A DNA stretch of 64,000 nucleotides, taken from positions 1,302,001-1,366,000 of the forward strand of contig OZ271855.1 of assembly GCA_965601955.1 (NCBI GenBank), given 5' to 3'. Both the position numbers and the translations under genes were made by a program. This DNA is from RHLJ01 sp965601955 (GTDB lineage: Bacteria > Bacteroidota > Rhodothermia > Balneolales > Balneolaceae). Below the pieces are notes generated by a model that did not search any database, was not told the origin of the DNA, and worked only from the letters and a program-made list of their open reading frames with translations. Below, one piece after another: positions 8,097-17,500 of this stretch (position 1 is its first letter; every line of letters begins with the position of its first letter).

Positions 8097-9238
8097 AACA
8101 TGTACCCTGAGGTAATATAAATCCCAAAATCTTCCTCTGAGAACCCAACGTCTGCCCGCAGGATAAAGTCGGGGGTAAAGAAGGAGCTGGTTCCCCCAAA
8201 TCCAAAGGTATATTTCAAATCATCAGTAATTATGTCAAGGGATGTGCCATTTGCAAAGGTACGTCCAATATCAAAAAACAGGGTTCCACCAAGCCGCATT
8301 TTTAAAGAGGGGATTTCGAATAGCCAGGTTCTAAGTTCATTATTCATTACTACGGAGTTTTCATCCAAAAAACGTCTTGACTGGAATCCCCTTAATGTCT
8401 GTTCATCTCCCAGGTATGCCAGCTTCCAGTAAGGGACATCACCAGAGGTATGTTTTAAATAGAAACGGTTGGCAACGGTTACATCTCGAATGAGATGAAA
8501 AGTGAAATAGTGATTCATTTCATGCTTGAAAACAAAAGTATTGAAACTACTTCCCCAAACTTTGGCTCCTTGTTCTAGGGATGTGTTTACATATGTTCCT
8601 TTTGTAGGATTGAACTCGCTATTTCTCCCTTCCCAAACCAGTCCAGCGCCCAGCATGAACGTCCGTCCTCCATTAAAGCCTAAGGGCCTTTCAAGGGTGA
8701 TCAAACGGGTGGTACCATTATCCCAGGGTGTCTCGTAATCGAAGTTTATAATCCCAAGTATATCTAGTTGCTGGGCCTTTGAGTTGATGATAAGGGGGTA
8801 GCGCACTCTACCTGTGAAGCCCATGGAAAAAGACCGGAATTCATAATAGTCAGGTGTGTTTGCAGGAGCACTGGCTAGTTTACCATAATTACCTATTCCC
8901 AGGTAAGCATCTTCAAAAAACCTTGATGCATATAGAGAAGTGTAGACTCTGAATTTTGAACCAAAGACATTTGGTTTACTCCTGGTAATTTCAAAGGAAG
9001 CAAGGCCGCGAGTTGAAAACACACCAGCAATGTTGGTATAGGAATAATAGGGTTTTAAATCGCCTTTGTAATGGTACCAGTTAATAAGGCCGCCAGCAAT
9101 TATTCCTAAATCACTGTTATATGCAAGAGCTGGTAAAAAAGCGAGTTCCAGGGAATCCGGAACATTTTCGTATTGAGCATACGAACTCGGAATAAAACCA
9201 ACTATCAAAAATAGAGTTAGAAAAGCTTTTTTAAACAA
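8093..9238 (-). CDS. Outer membrane beta-barrel protein, Omp85/surface-antigen type without POTRA domains
   Basis: A 381-residue protein starting with a TTG directly before a signal peptide (FKKAFLTLFLIVGFIPSSYAQ); no ATG occurs before the mature region. The rest alternates amphipathic beta strands, with YLGDEQTLRGFQSRRF matching the RGF loop-6 motif of the Omp85 superfamily, late strands such as MRLGGTLFFDIGRTF, and a terminal aromatic strand YITSGYMF. There is no room for POTRA repeats, so it looks like a barrel-only 'bacterial surface antigen' protein with an unknown transport or assembly role. It begins nine bases after the nhaD stop and is probably co-transcribed with it. Confidence 0.85.
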   Translation of the reverse strand: MFKKAFLTLFLIVGFIPSSYAQYENVPDSLELAFLPALAYNSDLGIIAGGLINWYHYKGDLKPYYSYTNIAGVFSTRGLASFEITRSKPNVFGSKFRVYTSLYASRFFEDAYLGIGNYGKLASAPANTPDYYEFRSFSMGFTGRVRYPLIINSKAQQLDILGIINFDYETPWDNGTTRLITLERPLGFNGGRTFMLGAGLVWEGRNSEFNPTKGTYVNTSLEQGAKVWGSSFNTFVFKHEMNHYFTFHLIRDVTVANRFYLKHTSGDVPYWKLAYLGDEQTLRGFQSRRFLDENSVVMNNELRTWLFEIPSLKMRLGGTLFFDIGRTFANGTSLDIITDDLKYTFGFGGTSSFFTPDFILRADVGFSEEDFGIYITSGYMF

Positions 9239-9247
9239 AACGGGGCG

Positions 9248-10690
9248 CTAGATGAAGATAAAAGTAACCAATAAATAGATAGGTACTAGTATACAAACGG
9301 ACCAAATTAAATAGGCACCAAAGCTCGGCATTTTAACTCCATTCTGTTCCGCGATGGATTTAACCATGAAATTAGGAGCATTACCTATATAGCTAAGTGC
9401 CCCGAAGAATACGGCTCCTGATGAGATCGCAAGAAGGGTTTGATTCATTTCATTCATCAATACCTGTGCATCGCCACCTGCGGCATTGAAGAATACGAGA
9501 TAAGTAGGTGCATTATCCAGGAAGGCGGAAAGCATACCGGTGATCCAGAAGAACATATAATTAATGGGTTCTCCGGCGTCATCAAAAACTGCTTCATTTA
9601 CGAATAAGAGTGCTCCTTCGCCATCATTTGCTGCTTTCAGCATGGCGATAGGGGCAATAATAGTGATGAATATACCCGCAAATAATTTGGCGACTTCCTG
9701 AATTGGGAACCAGTTAAACCCATTTGCTGCACGGCTGGCTTTGGACGTTACTACCCAACTAATCCATGCAATAATTAGTAAAGATGCATCCCGAACCAGG
9801 TTTTCAATATTTACATGAACGTGGTATATAGTTAGTTCTCCAATATGAACAAGGCCTGAAAAGAGTACAGCGCCAACTATTCCAAGGATGAGAACCAGGT
9901 TAATACTTCCCTCAATGCCAAGTGGTTCAGAGCTATCATCTAATGGAGGGGTATTGGTTTCTTTGTTGTATAAATATCTATCCCAGAAGTAGTAAATGAT
10001 CAAAAGCAGCGTAGCTACAAAAGTCATTTCAAAGAATAAATTGGTAGTGGTCCAAAAGAAGTCAACACCTTGAAGGAATCCTAAAAATAATGGAGGGTCG
10101 CCCAGTGGAGTTAATGAACCTCCCACATTAGCCACAAGGAAAATGAAGAAAATCACGATATGTTTCTTGGTGCTTCTCCACTCATTCGCACGCAAAATAG
10201 GGCGGATTAAGAGCATTGCTGCACCTGTAGTTCCCATCCAGCTGGCTAAAATGGTACCTAAGAGAAGTATACCTGTATTTACTTCTGGAGTACCTTTTAA
10301 ATATCCTTTTATGCGAATTCCACCAGAAACCGTGAATAGCGCAAAAAGAAGAACAATGAATGGGATGTACTCTAACAAATAAGCATGAAGTACTTCGTAC
10401 AGAGCTGCCTCGAAGCCAAAAGTAACAATTAGAGGAATCACTAAAGCCAATCCCCAGAATGCTGAAACTTTCCCAAAGTTGTGGTGCCACCAGTGTTCTG
10501 CTACAAGAGGAAAAATTGCTATAGAAAGAAGTATTCCAGCAAAAGGGATGGCCCAGACTATGCTGAGTCCGCTTCCGTCTATCCCATGTCCGCTACCTGC
10601 TTCAGCAGCGGTAGCAATTCCGGTAAATAATAAAACCAATAATGGCGCTCCAAATACCCTGATCTTTTTCAAAAAAGAATGATGATTCAC
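9248..10690 (-). CDS. nhaD: Sodium:proton antiporter, NhaD family
   Basis: NhaD exchanges Na+ (or Li+) for H+ across the inner membrane and is typical of marine and halophilic bacteria. The 480 residues hold about twelve hydrophobic segments with the ion-transporter signatures GTILASWMGTTGAAMLLIRP and VANVGGSLTPLGDPPLFLGF, and SAFLDNAPTYLVFFNAA in the second half with its buried Asp and Asn. The N-terminus looks like a cleavable or first membrane segment (VFGAPLLVLLFTGIATAAEA). The beta-barrel gene follows nine bases after its stop. It supports a saline habitat. No sodium-responsive regulator is seen nearby. Confidence 0.93.
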   Translation of the reverse strand: MNHHSFLKKIRVFGAPLLVLLFTGIATAAEAGSGHGIDGSGLSIVWAIPFAGILLSIAIFPLVAEHWWHHNFGKVSAFWGLALVIPLIVTFGFEAALYEVLHAYLLEYIPFIVLLFALFTVSGGIRIKGYLKGTPEVNTGILLLGTILASWMGTTGAAMLLIRPILRANEWRSTKKHIVIFFIFLVANVGGSLTPLGDPPLFLGFLQGVDFFWTTTNLFFEMTFVATLLLIIYYFWDRYLYNKETNTPPLDDSSEPLGIEGSINLVLILGIVGAVLFSGLVHIGELTIYHVHVNIENLVRDASLLIIAWISWVVTSKASRAANGFNWFPIQEVAKLFAGIFITIIAPIAMLKAANDGEGALLFVNEAVFDDAGEPINYMFFWITGMLSAFLDNAPTYLVFFNAAGGDAQVLMNEMNQTLLAISSGAVFFGALSYIGNAPNFMVKSIAEQNGVKMPSFGAYLIWSVCILVPIYLLVTFIFI

Positions 10691-10879
10691 AAAAACGTAT
10701 TATTGGTTCAACTTAATTTCGCTGAAAATAAAAGAAGTAAACTCCTTTCAAAAAACGGAAATGTTACTTTACCAAAATGGGTGTTAAAATATTGTAAAGC
10801 AAACGACCAAAAAACATAGCGGAGTGAACGATACATTCGAGCAGAGCATTTTCTAACTACTTTTAAAATAGCAACTACT

Positions 10880-11161
10880 ATGGAAGCATTAACCGAATCA
10901 CAAATCAAAGAAGAGTTAGTATCACTATCAGGCTGGAGCTTTAAGGATGATATGATTTACAAAAAATTTGAGTTCAAAGATTTTAAAGAGGCACTGGGTT
11001 TTATAGTCAGAGTGGGAGTGGAGGCGGAGTTGTTAGGGCATCATCCCAACCTTTCCAATGTATATAATCGGGTCACTATCGCTCTCCAAACTCATGACGT
11101 CGGAAACAAGGTGACTGCCAAAGACTTTGAGCTGGCTACCCGAATTGAAGGGATTGTTTGA
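10880..11161 (+). CDS. phhB: Pterin-4a-carbinolamine dehydratase
   Basis: This 93-residue enzyme dehydrates 4a-hydroxytetrahydrobiopterin so that the cofactor used by aromatic amino acid hydroxylases can be recycled. The active-site block is intact: ELLGHHPNLSNVYNRVTIAL followed by QTHDVGNKVTAKD, with the paired His and the later His-Asp. Length is normal. It starts with an ATG after a 189-base gap and stands alone; no phenylalanine hydroxylase is in the window. Two more pterin genes, a PTPS homologue and folE2, lie at 33.3-34.6 kb. Some bacteria keep this protein for molybdopterin or other pterin chemistry, so its substrate is not certain. Confidence 0.93.
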   Translation: MEALTESQIKEELVSLSGWSFKDDMIYKKFEFKDFKEALGFIVRVGVEAELLGHHPNLSNVYNRVTIALQTHDVGNKVTAKDFELATRIEGIV

Positions 11162-11211
11162 TCCCATCTTTTTTGGGTTTAAAAGAGGTAGCAAAGACTT
11201 TTTAAAAGCTG

Positions 11212-11219
11212 TATATTTG
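11212..11219 (+). promoter_or_regulatory. Candidate -7 box for the rpsF operon
   Basis: TATATTTG exactly matches the Bacteroidota -7 consensus TAnnTTTG, 77 bases before the rpsF start, in an otherwise unexplained 135-base gap. It would give a leader of about 70 nt. No clear -33 box is present. Confidence 0.4.
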
Positions 11220-11296
11220 GTGCTTTCTGTTATTTAGGCAAAGTGCTTGAATGACTGTTTTCAGAACGAAAACATCCATAGAAACCAAATATTACT

Positions 11297-11683
11297 ATGA
11301 GTAAAAACTATTACGAGTTGACGTATATCCTTAATCCAGTTCTGGAAGAGGATCAATTCAAAGCCGCAATCGAGAAAATCAACAAGCTTATCACAGATAA
11401 TGGCGGCGAAATTGAAGAAGTAGATGAGTGGGGTCTAAGTAAGTTTGCTTACGAGATCGACAAAAAAGGCAACGGCTATTATGTGAATGCCTATTTCAAT
11501 GCACCAGGTGAAGTTGTTTCTACTATTGAGCGTTTCATGAGAATTGAAGATGACTACATGAGATACCTAACCCTGAAGTACGACGCCAAAATGCTTCGCC
11601 ATCGCGAGTTGGTTAAGAAAAATGCTGTTCCAAGTATTTTCAAGGTTGAAGAAGAAGCTGCTGCAGCGGAAGCCGAAAAATAA
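11297..11683 (+). CDS. rpsF: 30S ribosomal protein S6
   Basis: S6 binds 16S rRNA in the platform as a dimer with S18. The 128 residues start with the usual NYYELTYILNPVLEEDQ and contain the YYVNAYFNAPGEVVSTIERF strand-helix and DYMRYLTLKYDAKM end of the core. The C-terminus adds an acidic tail (VEEEAAAAEAEK) that is variable in the family. It leads rpsF-rpsR-rplI with a 21-base gap to rpsR; ssb or priB, which sit in between in many other bacteria, are absent here. A possible promoter box lies at 11212. Confidence 0.97.
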   Translation: MSKNYYELTYILNPVLEEDQFKAAIEKINKLITDNGGEIEEVDEWGLSKFAYEIDKKGNGYYVNAYFNAPGEVVSTIERFMRIEDDYMRYLTLKYDAKMLRHRELVKKNAVPSIFKVEEEAAAAEAEK

Positions 11684-11704
11684 ACCACTCAAAAGAAATT
11701 TATC

Positions 11705-11956
11705 ATGATTAAGAATCCATCACATCCTAAAAAAAGCGTTCGCAAGGTTAAGCAGTGCAAGTTCACTCAAGCCGGTGTGGAATATATCGACTATAAAGAT
11801 GTAGAAACCCTAAAGCGATTTACTAATGATCAGGGAAAAATCCTTCCAAGAAGGGTAACCGGAACCAGCGCCAAGCATCAACGACAACTGACCACAGCTA
11901 TTAAGCGTGCTCGTTTTCTAGCGTTGATCCCATATGTAGCCGAAAACCTGCGATAA
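11705..11956 (+). CDS. rpsR: 30S ribosomal protein S18
   Basis: An 83-residue S18 with the conserved middle and end: EYIDYKDVETLKRFTNDQGK, ILPRRVTGTSAKHQRQLTTA and KRARFLALIPY. S18 partners S6 on the platform of the small subunit. The N-terminus is basic (HPKKSVRKVKQCKFTQAG) with one cysteine. It is the middle gene of the operon, and its stop codon is followed at once by the Shine-Dalgarno site of rplI. Confidence 0.97.
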   Translation: MIKNPSHPKKSVRKVKQCKFTQAGVEYIDYKDVETLKRFTNDQGKILPRRVTGTSAKHQRQLTTAIKRARFLALIPYVAENLR

Positions 11957-11957
11957 G

Positions 11958-11963
11958 AAGGAG
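11958..11963 (+). promoter_or_regulatory. Shine-Dalgarno site of rplI
   Basis: AAGGAG stands nine bases before the rplI ATG and directly after the rpsR stop. Such a strong site is rare in this window, where most genes have none. Confidence 0.8.
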
Positions 11964-11972
11964 ATTTAAACG

Positions 11973-12419
11973 ATGAAAGTTATTCTAAAAGAAGACGTAG
12001 AAAAATTAGGCCAGGCAGGCGATCTGGTGGAAGTAAAAGACGGTTATGGCCGCAACTTCCTGATCCCTCAGGCAAAAGCTGTGTTAGCAACTAAAGGAGC
12101 AATTGCTGAAGTTGAATTAATGAAGCAAAGAGCTGATTTGAAAGCTGAGCTTACCGTTCAGGAAGCTAAAGAGCTGGCTCAATTATTGGAGTCTACTTCA
12201 GTTACTATTCCAGTTACTACTGGTGAAGAGGATAAAATCTTTGGTACCGTAACAAATGTTCAAATCGCAGAAGCACTTCAGGAGAAGAATATTGAGGTAG
12301 ATCGCCGAAATATTACTATCAACGAAGATGTAAAAGTTCTCGGTGAATACACGGCTACTGTTAACCTATTAGGCGATTTAAAGCCTGTTGTGAAGTTCTG
12401 GGTAGTTAAAGCCGAATAA
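11973..12419 (+). CDS. rplI: 50S ribosomal protein L9
   Basis: L9 binds 23S rRNA at the base of the L1 stalk and helps maintain reading frame. The 148 residues show the N-terminal domain MKVILKEDVEKLGQAGDLVE followed by VKDGYGRNFLIPQAKA, the long connecting helix, and the C-terminal domain (EEDKIFGTVTNVQIAEALQE). Length is standard. It is preceded by one of the few strong Shine-Dalgarno sites in the window. A 14-bp perfect palindrome (AGTTAGTACTAACT, 12435-12448) lies just after the stop; it has no T run, so it is not a clear terminator. Confidence 0.97.
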   Translation: MKVILKEDVEKLGQAGDLVEVKDGYGRNFLIPQAKAVLATKGAIAEVELMKQRADLKAELTVQEAKELAQLLESTSVTIPVTTGEEDKIFGTVTNVQIAEALQEKNIEVDRRNITINEDVKVLGEYTATVNLLGDLKPVVKFWVVKAE

Positions 12420-12550
12420 TTATTCGTAGCTTCGAGTTAGTACTAACTAGAACAGCTAAATGTTATAGAATTGTTATTCTTGAATGTTTGATGTTCCAGT
12501 ATACCATCTTATTATGGTGAATTAGTATTAATTCAGAACTGACTGCTCAA

Positions 12551-14467
12551 ATGAAATTATTTCAAAAAATAATTATGGGAACCATCATTCTGATGCTGTT
12601 CCCATTTTTTTTACAGGCTCAAATACCTGATCCGGTTAAATATCAGGTAACAGAAGTACCAGCTACTGTACAGGCCGGAGAAGTTTTTATTATTACCATT
12701 GACGCCTCTATCGAAGGCGACTGGCATTTATATTCAGTATTAAACGATCCCGACGCTGGACCATTTCCAACCGAGTTCTCTGCCAATTCTCCTAATTTCG
12801 TGGTTGCCGGAGATGTAACAGAAACAGAAGCGGATATAGAATTTGACCCAAATTTCGAAGCTGAACTTGGCTGGCATAGCTCGTTTGCTCAATTCAATGT
12901 TCCGGTAGCGATAAAGACAGAATTATCCGGAGAACAAACACTTGATATCGAAGTTTTCTACCAGGTTTGTGATGATCGGGTTTGTTTACCCCCAAAAAGT
13001 AAATCCATTATAGCTGCTGTAGAAGTTATCGGGGTTTCCGATACTCCTTTTGAAGCTGCTATTGGAGGGCTAGAAGAGGAAGCTTCTTCTGAGGAGCTTA
13101 CTGAAGCATCTGCTATTGACCTGGCTCGGGATGGAGTATTCTCTTTTATCTGGATCGCACTATTAGCGGGTTTTGCTGCACTACTTACCCCCTGTGTATT
13201 CCCTATGATTCCGCTTACGGTATCCTATTTTTCTAAGCAGGATGGAAGCAAAAAAGGAGTTGGCCAGGCATTATTTTTTGGAGTGGCTATCATTGTAACT
13301 TTCACATTGATTGGTGTAGTGCTTGCTGCTTTGGTAGGGGTATCCGGGGCTCAAAATTTCGCATCCAATCCCTTTGTAAATGCAATGATTGCTATTGTCC
13401 TGATCGCATTTGCATTGAGCTTATTTGGAATGTTTGAGCTTCAGCTTCCTCATCAATTCACGAATTTTCTGAATAAGAAGAGTAACGAGAGCTCCGGAAT
13501 TGTGGGTATTTTATTCATGGCTATGACCATAAGTGCGGTGTCATTTTCATGTACAGCTCCATTTGTAGGTGCTGTTTTTGCAGCTACAGCCGGAGGCGAA
13601 TGGTTTTACCCTATCATTGGTATGGTAGGTTTCTCTGCTGCTTTTGCGAGCCCTTTTGTTCTTTTCGCAATGTTTCCACAATGGTTAGAGTCACTACCCA
13701 AAAGTGGTTCATGGATGAATGTGGTTAAAGTGTTACTTGGTTTTATTGAACTGGCAGCAGCTATCAAATTCTTATCCAACGTTGACCTTGTTCTTGGCTG
13801 GGGTTTGATAAGCCGTCCATTCGCAATAGCAGCATGGATTGCCATTTTCCTGGTAGCTGGTTTATATGTCCTGGGTGTATTCGCGCTTAGTCATGAAACC
13901 AAACCAGAAAGAATTACTACGGGAAGACTACTTCTCGCCCTGCCTCTCTTGTTATTTAGTTTTTACCTGTTCCCTGGTTTGATGGGAGCTTCATTAGGAA
14001 TATGGGATTCCTGGTTGCCTCCTAAAATGCAGACAGATGTGAGTGTTGTTGGAACTATTGCAGCAATGGGTGGGGGAGGCTCTGGTACAAGCATTGATGA
14101 AGGCTGGACCGAGGATTATGAAGGAGCCATTGAAGAAGCTGCTGAAGAAGGCATTCCTGTTTTTATAGATTTCACAGGATATACGTGTACGAACTGTCGT
14201 GCGATGGAATCCAATGTATTTCCATTGGCTGAGGTAAGGGAGCGATTCGACCAGATGAGGCTTGTCAAACTCTACACTGATGGCGGCCAGGACGCACAGA
14301 AAAATCAGCAGCTACAATTTAGGCTCACCGGAAACGTAGCATTACCTACCTATGTAATTCTTGATCCTAATGGGGAGCTGGTGATTGCACAGGAGCTTGG
14401 ATACGTAGCATCCGAGAAATTTATTTCCTTCCTTGATGAAGGAATTTCAAACTACAATTCAAGATAG
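12551..14467 (+). CDS. dsbD: Thiol:disulfide interchange protein DsbD
   Basis: DsbD carries electrons from cytoplasmic thioredoxin across the inner membrane to periplasmic thiol proteins. All three parts are present in 638 residues: a signal peptide, an N-terminal immunoglobulin-like domain with the cysteine pair in VCDDRVCLPP (about 140), a membrane domain of about eight helices with the redox cysteines in LLTPCVFPMIPLTVSYFSK and SFSCTAPFVGAVF, and a C-terminal thioredoxin-like domain with YTCTNCRAM (about 545). It is longer than the roughly 565-residue E. coli enzyme, partly through a linker near 170-185. It stands alone between rplI and an unknown outer-membrane-like gene. Likely partners are cytochrome c maturation and disulfide isomerisation. 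Confidence 0.94.
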   Translation: MKLFQKIIMGTIILMLFPFFLQAQIPDPVKYQVTEVPATVQAGEVFIITIDASIEGDWHLYSVLNDPDAGPFPTEFSANSPNFVVAGDVTETEADIEFDPNFEAELGWHSSFAQFNVPVAIKTELSGEQTLDIEVFYQVCDDRVCLPPKSKSIIAAVEVIGVSDTPFEAAIGGLEEEASSEELTEASAIDLARDGVFSFIWIALLAGFAALLTPCVFPMIPLTVSYFSKQDGSKKGVGQALFFGVAIIVTFTLIGVVLAALVGVSGAQNFASNPFVNAMIAIVLIAFALSLFGMFELQLPHQFTNFLNKKSNESSGIVGILFMAMTISAVSFSCTAPFVGAVFAATAGGEWFYPIIGMVGFSAAFASPFVLFAMFPQWLESLPKSGSWMNVVKVLLGFIELAAAIKFLSNVDLVLGWGLISRPFAIAAWIAIFLVAGLYVLGVFALSHETKPERITTGRLLLALPLLLFSFYLFPGLMGASLGIWDSWLPPKMQTDVSVVGTIAAMGGGGSGTSIDEGWTEDYEGAIEEAAEEGIPVFIDFTGYTCTNCRAMESNVFPLAEVRERFDQMRLVKLYTDGGQDAQKNQQLQFRLTGNVALPTYVILDPNGELVIAQELGYVASEKFISFLDEGISNYNSR

Positions 14468-14475
14468 CTTATACC

Positions 14476-14584
14476 TACCGTTACTGTTTAGGCATATTAA
14501 CCAACCAATCTACCTCGATTGGAATCATGATGATTTAAGAAACTGAGTTATATTCTTGGGTCATCGACTCAAACAGTAACGGTA
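14476..14584 (+). repeat. 14-bp perfect inverted repeat with nested hairpin before the next gene
   Basis: TACCGTTACTGTTT (14476-14489) and its exact reverse complement AAACAGTAACGGTA (14571-14584) enclose 81 bases. Inside is a second perfect dyad, CCAATC (14505-14510) with GATTGG (14517-14522). The right arm ends three bases before the GTG start of the following gene. There is no T run. It could be an RNA leader structure, a paired operator or a small mobile-element relic. Confidence 0.75.
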
Positions 14585-14587
14585 AGC

Positions 14588-17500
14588 GTGATTAATTTCT
14601 CAAAGCTCTTGCTAAGGCATTTTTGGGTGCTCCTACCTCTTTTCCTGATGGGAAGGGTGGAAGCACAGGTTACGCTTTCTTCTGAAATAACCATTAATCC
14701 CTTCTCATCAGATTCAAGCTATGCCATTAATCCATGGGTCCTTTCGAATTCAATTCAGGTGTTTATTATTAATGAGGGTGATGAAGAACAGCTAATGCCT
14801 TCAGCTGAATGGACTCTGGATTCCACTTTGGGGATTTGGGCGATTAGAGAGGAATATAGAAGCAAGTACGAGACTGTAAGCCAAATCAGAATAACCTACG
14901 AAGCCTATCCATTTGCGATTCGTCGTGTTTACCAAAACAGAACCGTTAGGAAGTTCGATTCAACATTATTTATACAAAAAGAGGATTCAATTAGTGAGCA
15001 GCTTCTGAGGAGTTCTTCTTCCTTCTCTTTTGATGATTCGGAAGTTCAGCAAAGGGGAAGCTTAAGCAGAGGAATAATTGTAGGGTCAAACCAGGATTTT
15101 GCTCTCGAAAGTGGACTTCAATTTGAATTGAATGGTCAGCTTACCGATGACATTAGCATTAATGCATCACTAACCGATAGAAATATCCCATTCCAACCCG
15201 ATGGGACTACGCAAAACATCAGAGAATTTGATCGGGTATTCATCCAGCTCCAATCAGAACAGACCAGGTTAGAAATGGGAGATGTTGATATAAGCCTTGA
15301 ACAAAGCACATTCGCAAGGCTGAATCGGCGTCTTCAGGGGGCAGCCGGATACTCAGATTCTAAGTACGGGGATTATAAAGGAGCACTATCTGTAGTTCGT
15401 GGCACCTTCAAATCGGTCTCTTTTGAGGGCTCCGATGGAGTACAAGGCCCTTATCGATTGACAGGAAGGGACAATGAAGAGTTTGTGATTGTATTAGCCG
15501 GCACGGAAAGAGTTTATATAAATGGGCAAAGAGTTGATCGAGGGGAAGAGAACGATTATATCATTGATTATGGCTTAGGGGAGGTGTTTTTCACTAATAA
15601 CCTTCTGATAAAGGATGAAACCAGGATTGTCATCGAATATGAATATATAGATCAAAACTTCAATCGAACTCTTATTGCCGCGGAAGGCCAGGAAGATTTT
15701 TTTGACGGTAGATTAAAAATAGGGGCTTCTATTATTCGTCAAGCTGATGGGGATGAACTTTTATCTCAGCAGACACTAACAGAAAGTGATGTAAATCTAC
15801 TTCGGGGAGTAGGAGATGATCTAAGCAATGCGATTGTGTCAGGAGAAAGGCTTGCTACAGAAGACGATGATGAGTTTAATGTTCGATATGCAAGAATAGA
15901 TACCAGTTTAAATGGCGAAGTTTTTTCGATCTTTAAAAATATCCCTGGGTCTGATGAGTCTATATATATAGTCTCCTTTAGCAGGGTAGAAGGAGGGAGT
16001 TATCGTAGGGTGAGTAATTCTGTAAATGGCCTGCTATATGAATGGGTAGGTCCGGGCCTGGGAGAATATGAACCCTTTCGTAGGTTGCCTGCTCCTGAGA
16101 AACATCAAATAGTTTCCCTGGTTAGTTCCTATCAGTTTTCAAAACATGTCGAACTTTTTGGTGAATGGGCAGCAAGCAGTTTTGATCAAAATCGATTTTC
16201 ATCCATTGGCGACAATGACAATAACGATATTTCCTACTTATCAGGATTTAAGCTGAAGGAATTAGATTCACCTGTTGGTATGATTGATGCCTCTTTTTCA
16301 AGAAGATACTCAGGAGGAAATTTCCAATTCTTCGAACGAACCAGGGAAGTCGAGTTTGATAGAAAATGGAATATATCCCGCGATATTGAAACAGAAGAGG
16401 ATATAAATGAACTAGAGGTAAAGGCCCGGTTTTCTGATCGATCTAGTTTGCAAGCGGAGTATGGAATTATTAATAGATCTGATTTTAGAGGGTATAGACA
16501 AGGAGCTGTCCTTTCCAGTGATGAGAGCAAGTTGCTCACCTTAAATTATACTCAGGATTGGATACGTTCGGATGATAGTATTTTAGGCAGAGAGGGTAAT
16601 TGGTTTCGTCAAATAGGATCTCTTGGAAAAGAGATTCGCGAGAAATGGACTCCCTATGTCAGTTTTGAACAGGAACGAAAAGAAGAAACTTCCTCTGCAA
16701 ACGATTCCCTGTTGAACACTTCATTTTCATTTGCTGAGGTTGGCCCGGGGCTTCGTTACTCCGGTGCTAAACTAAATGTAGATGTGAGCGTTATTACCCG
16801 CCAGGAAAACCGGGTACTGGAGAATAAGCTAAAGCCACAAGCTACATCCCTGGAACAAAGGCTGAAATTTAGCTATCAACCGGGTAGGGCTATCAGAACG
16901 AATAATGAGTTGGTGGTTCGGTCCAAAGAATTTACTTCTGATTTCCAGCAACAAGGGAATTCAAACCGGACAGGGTTATTAATTCGGTCAGTCACTGATT
17001 ACGAAACTAACAATCAAAACTGGAATGGACAGATTTTCTATGAGGTAAATACGGAGAGGAGAGCTCTTTTTCAGGAAGCCTATATTGAAGTAGGCCCGGA
17101 ACTGGGACAGTATGTTTGGGTAGATACAAATGAAGACGGGGTTCAGCAAATTGACGAATTCTTTCCGGAGCTTAGCCCCAATGAGGGTATATATATACGT
17201 CAGCTACTGCCTTCAGATGAGTTGTTTCCGGTAGCTGATTTAAGAGCAAGGTTGAGAAATGAGTTTCGCTTATTCTCTTTTTTGAATGGAGGTTCAGGCG
17301 TTGAAGAGTTTTTTTCAAAAATAAATATCTATTCCAGGATAGATCTTCTGGAAAATTCTACCACTTCAAATCTTGAGGATATCTATTTATTAAGATGGAA
17401 TACGTTTCGGAACGACTCCACTACACTGCAGGGAAGGGTAACATGGGAGAAGGAGTTGGATATATTGCCTGAGTATGATTTCGGTGATCTTTCTGTCGGA

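Noticed and set aside
11163..11180. Terminator after phhB (CCCA...TGGG)
   Set aside because: Only four base pairs, with the T run in the loop rather than after the stem.
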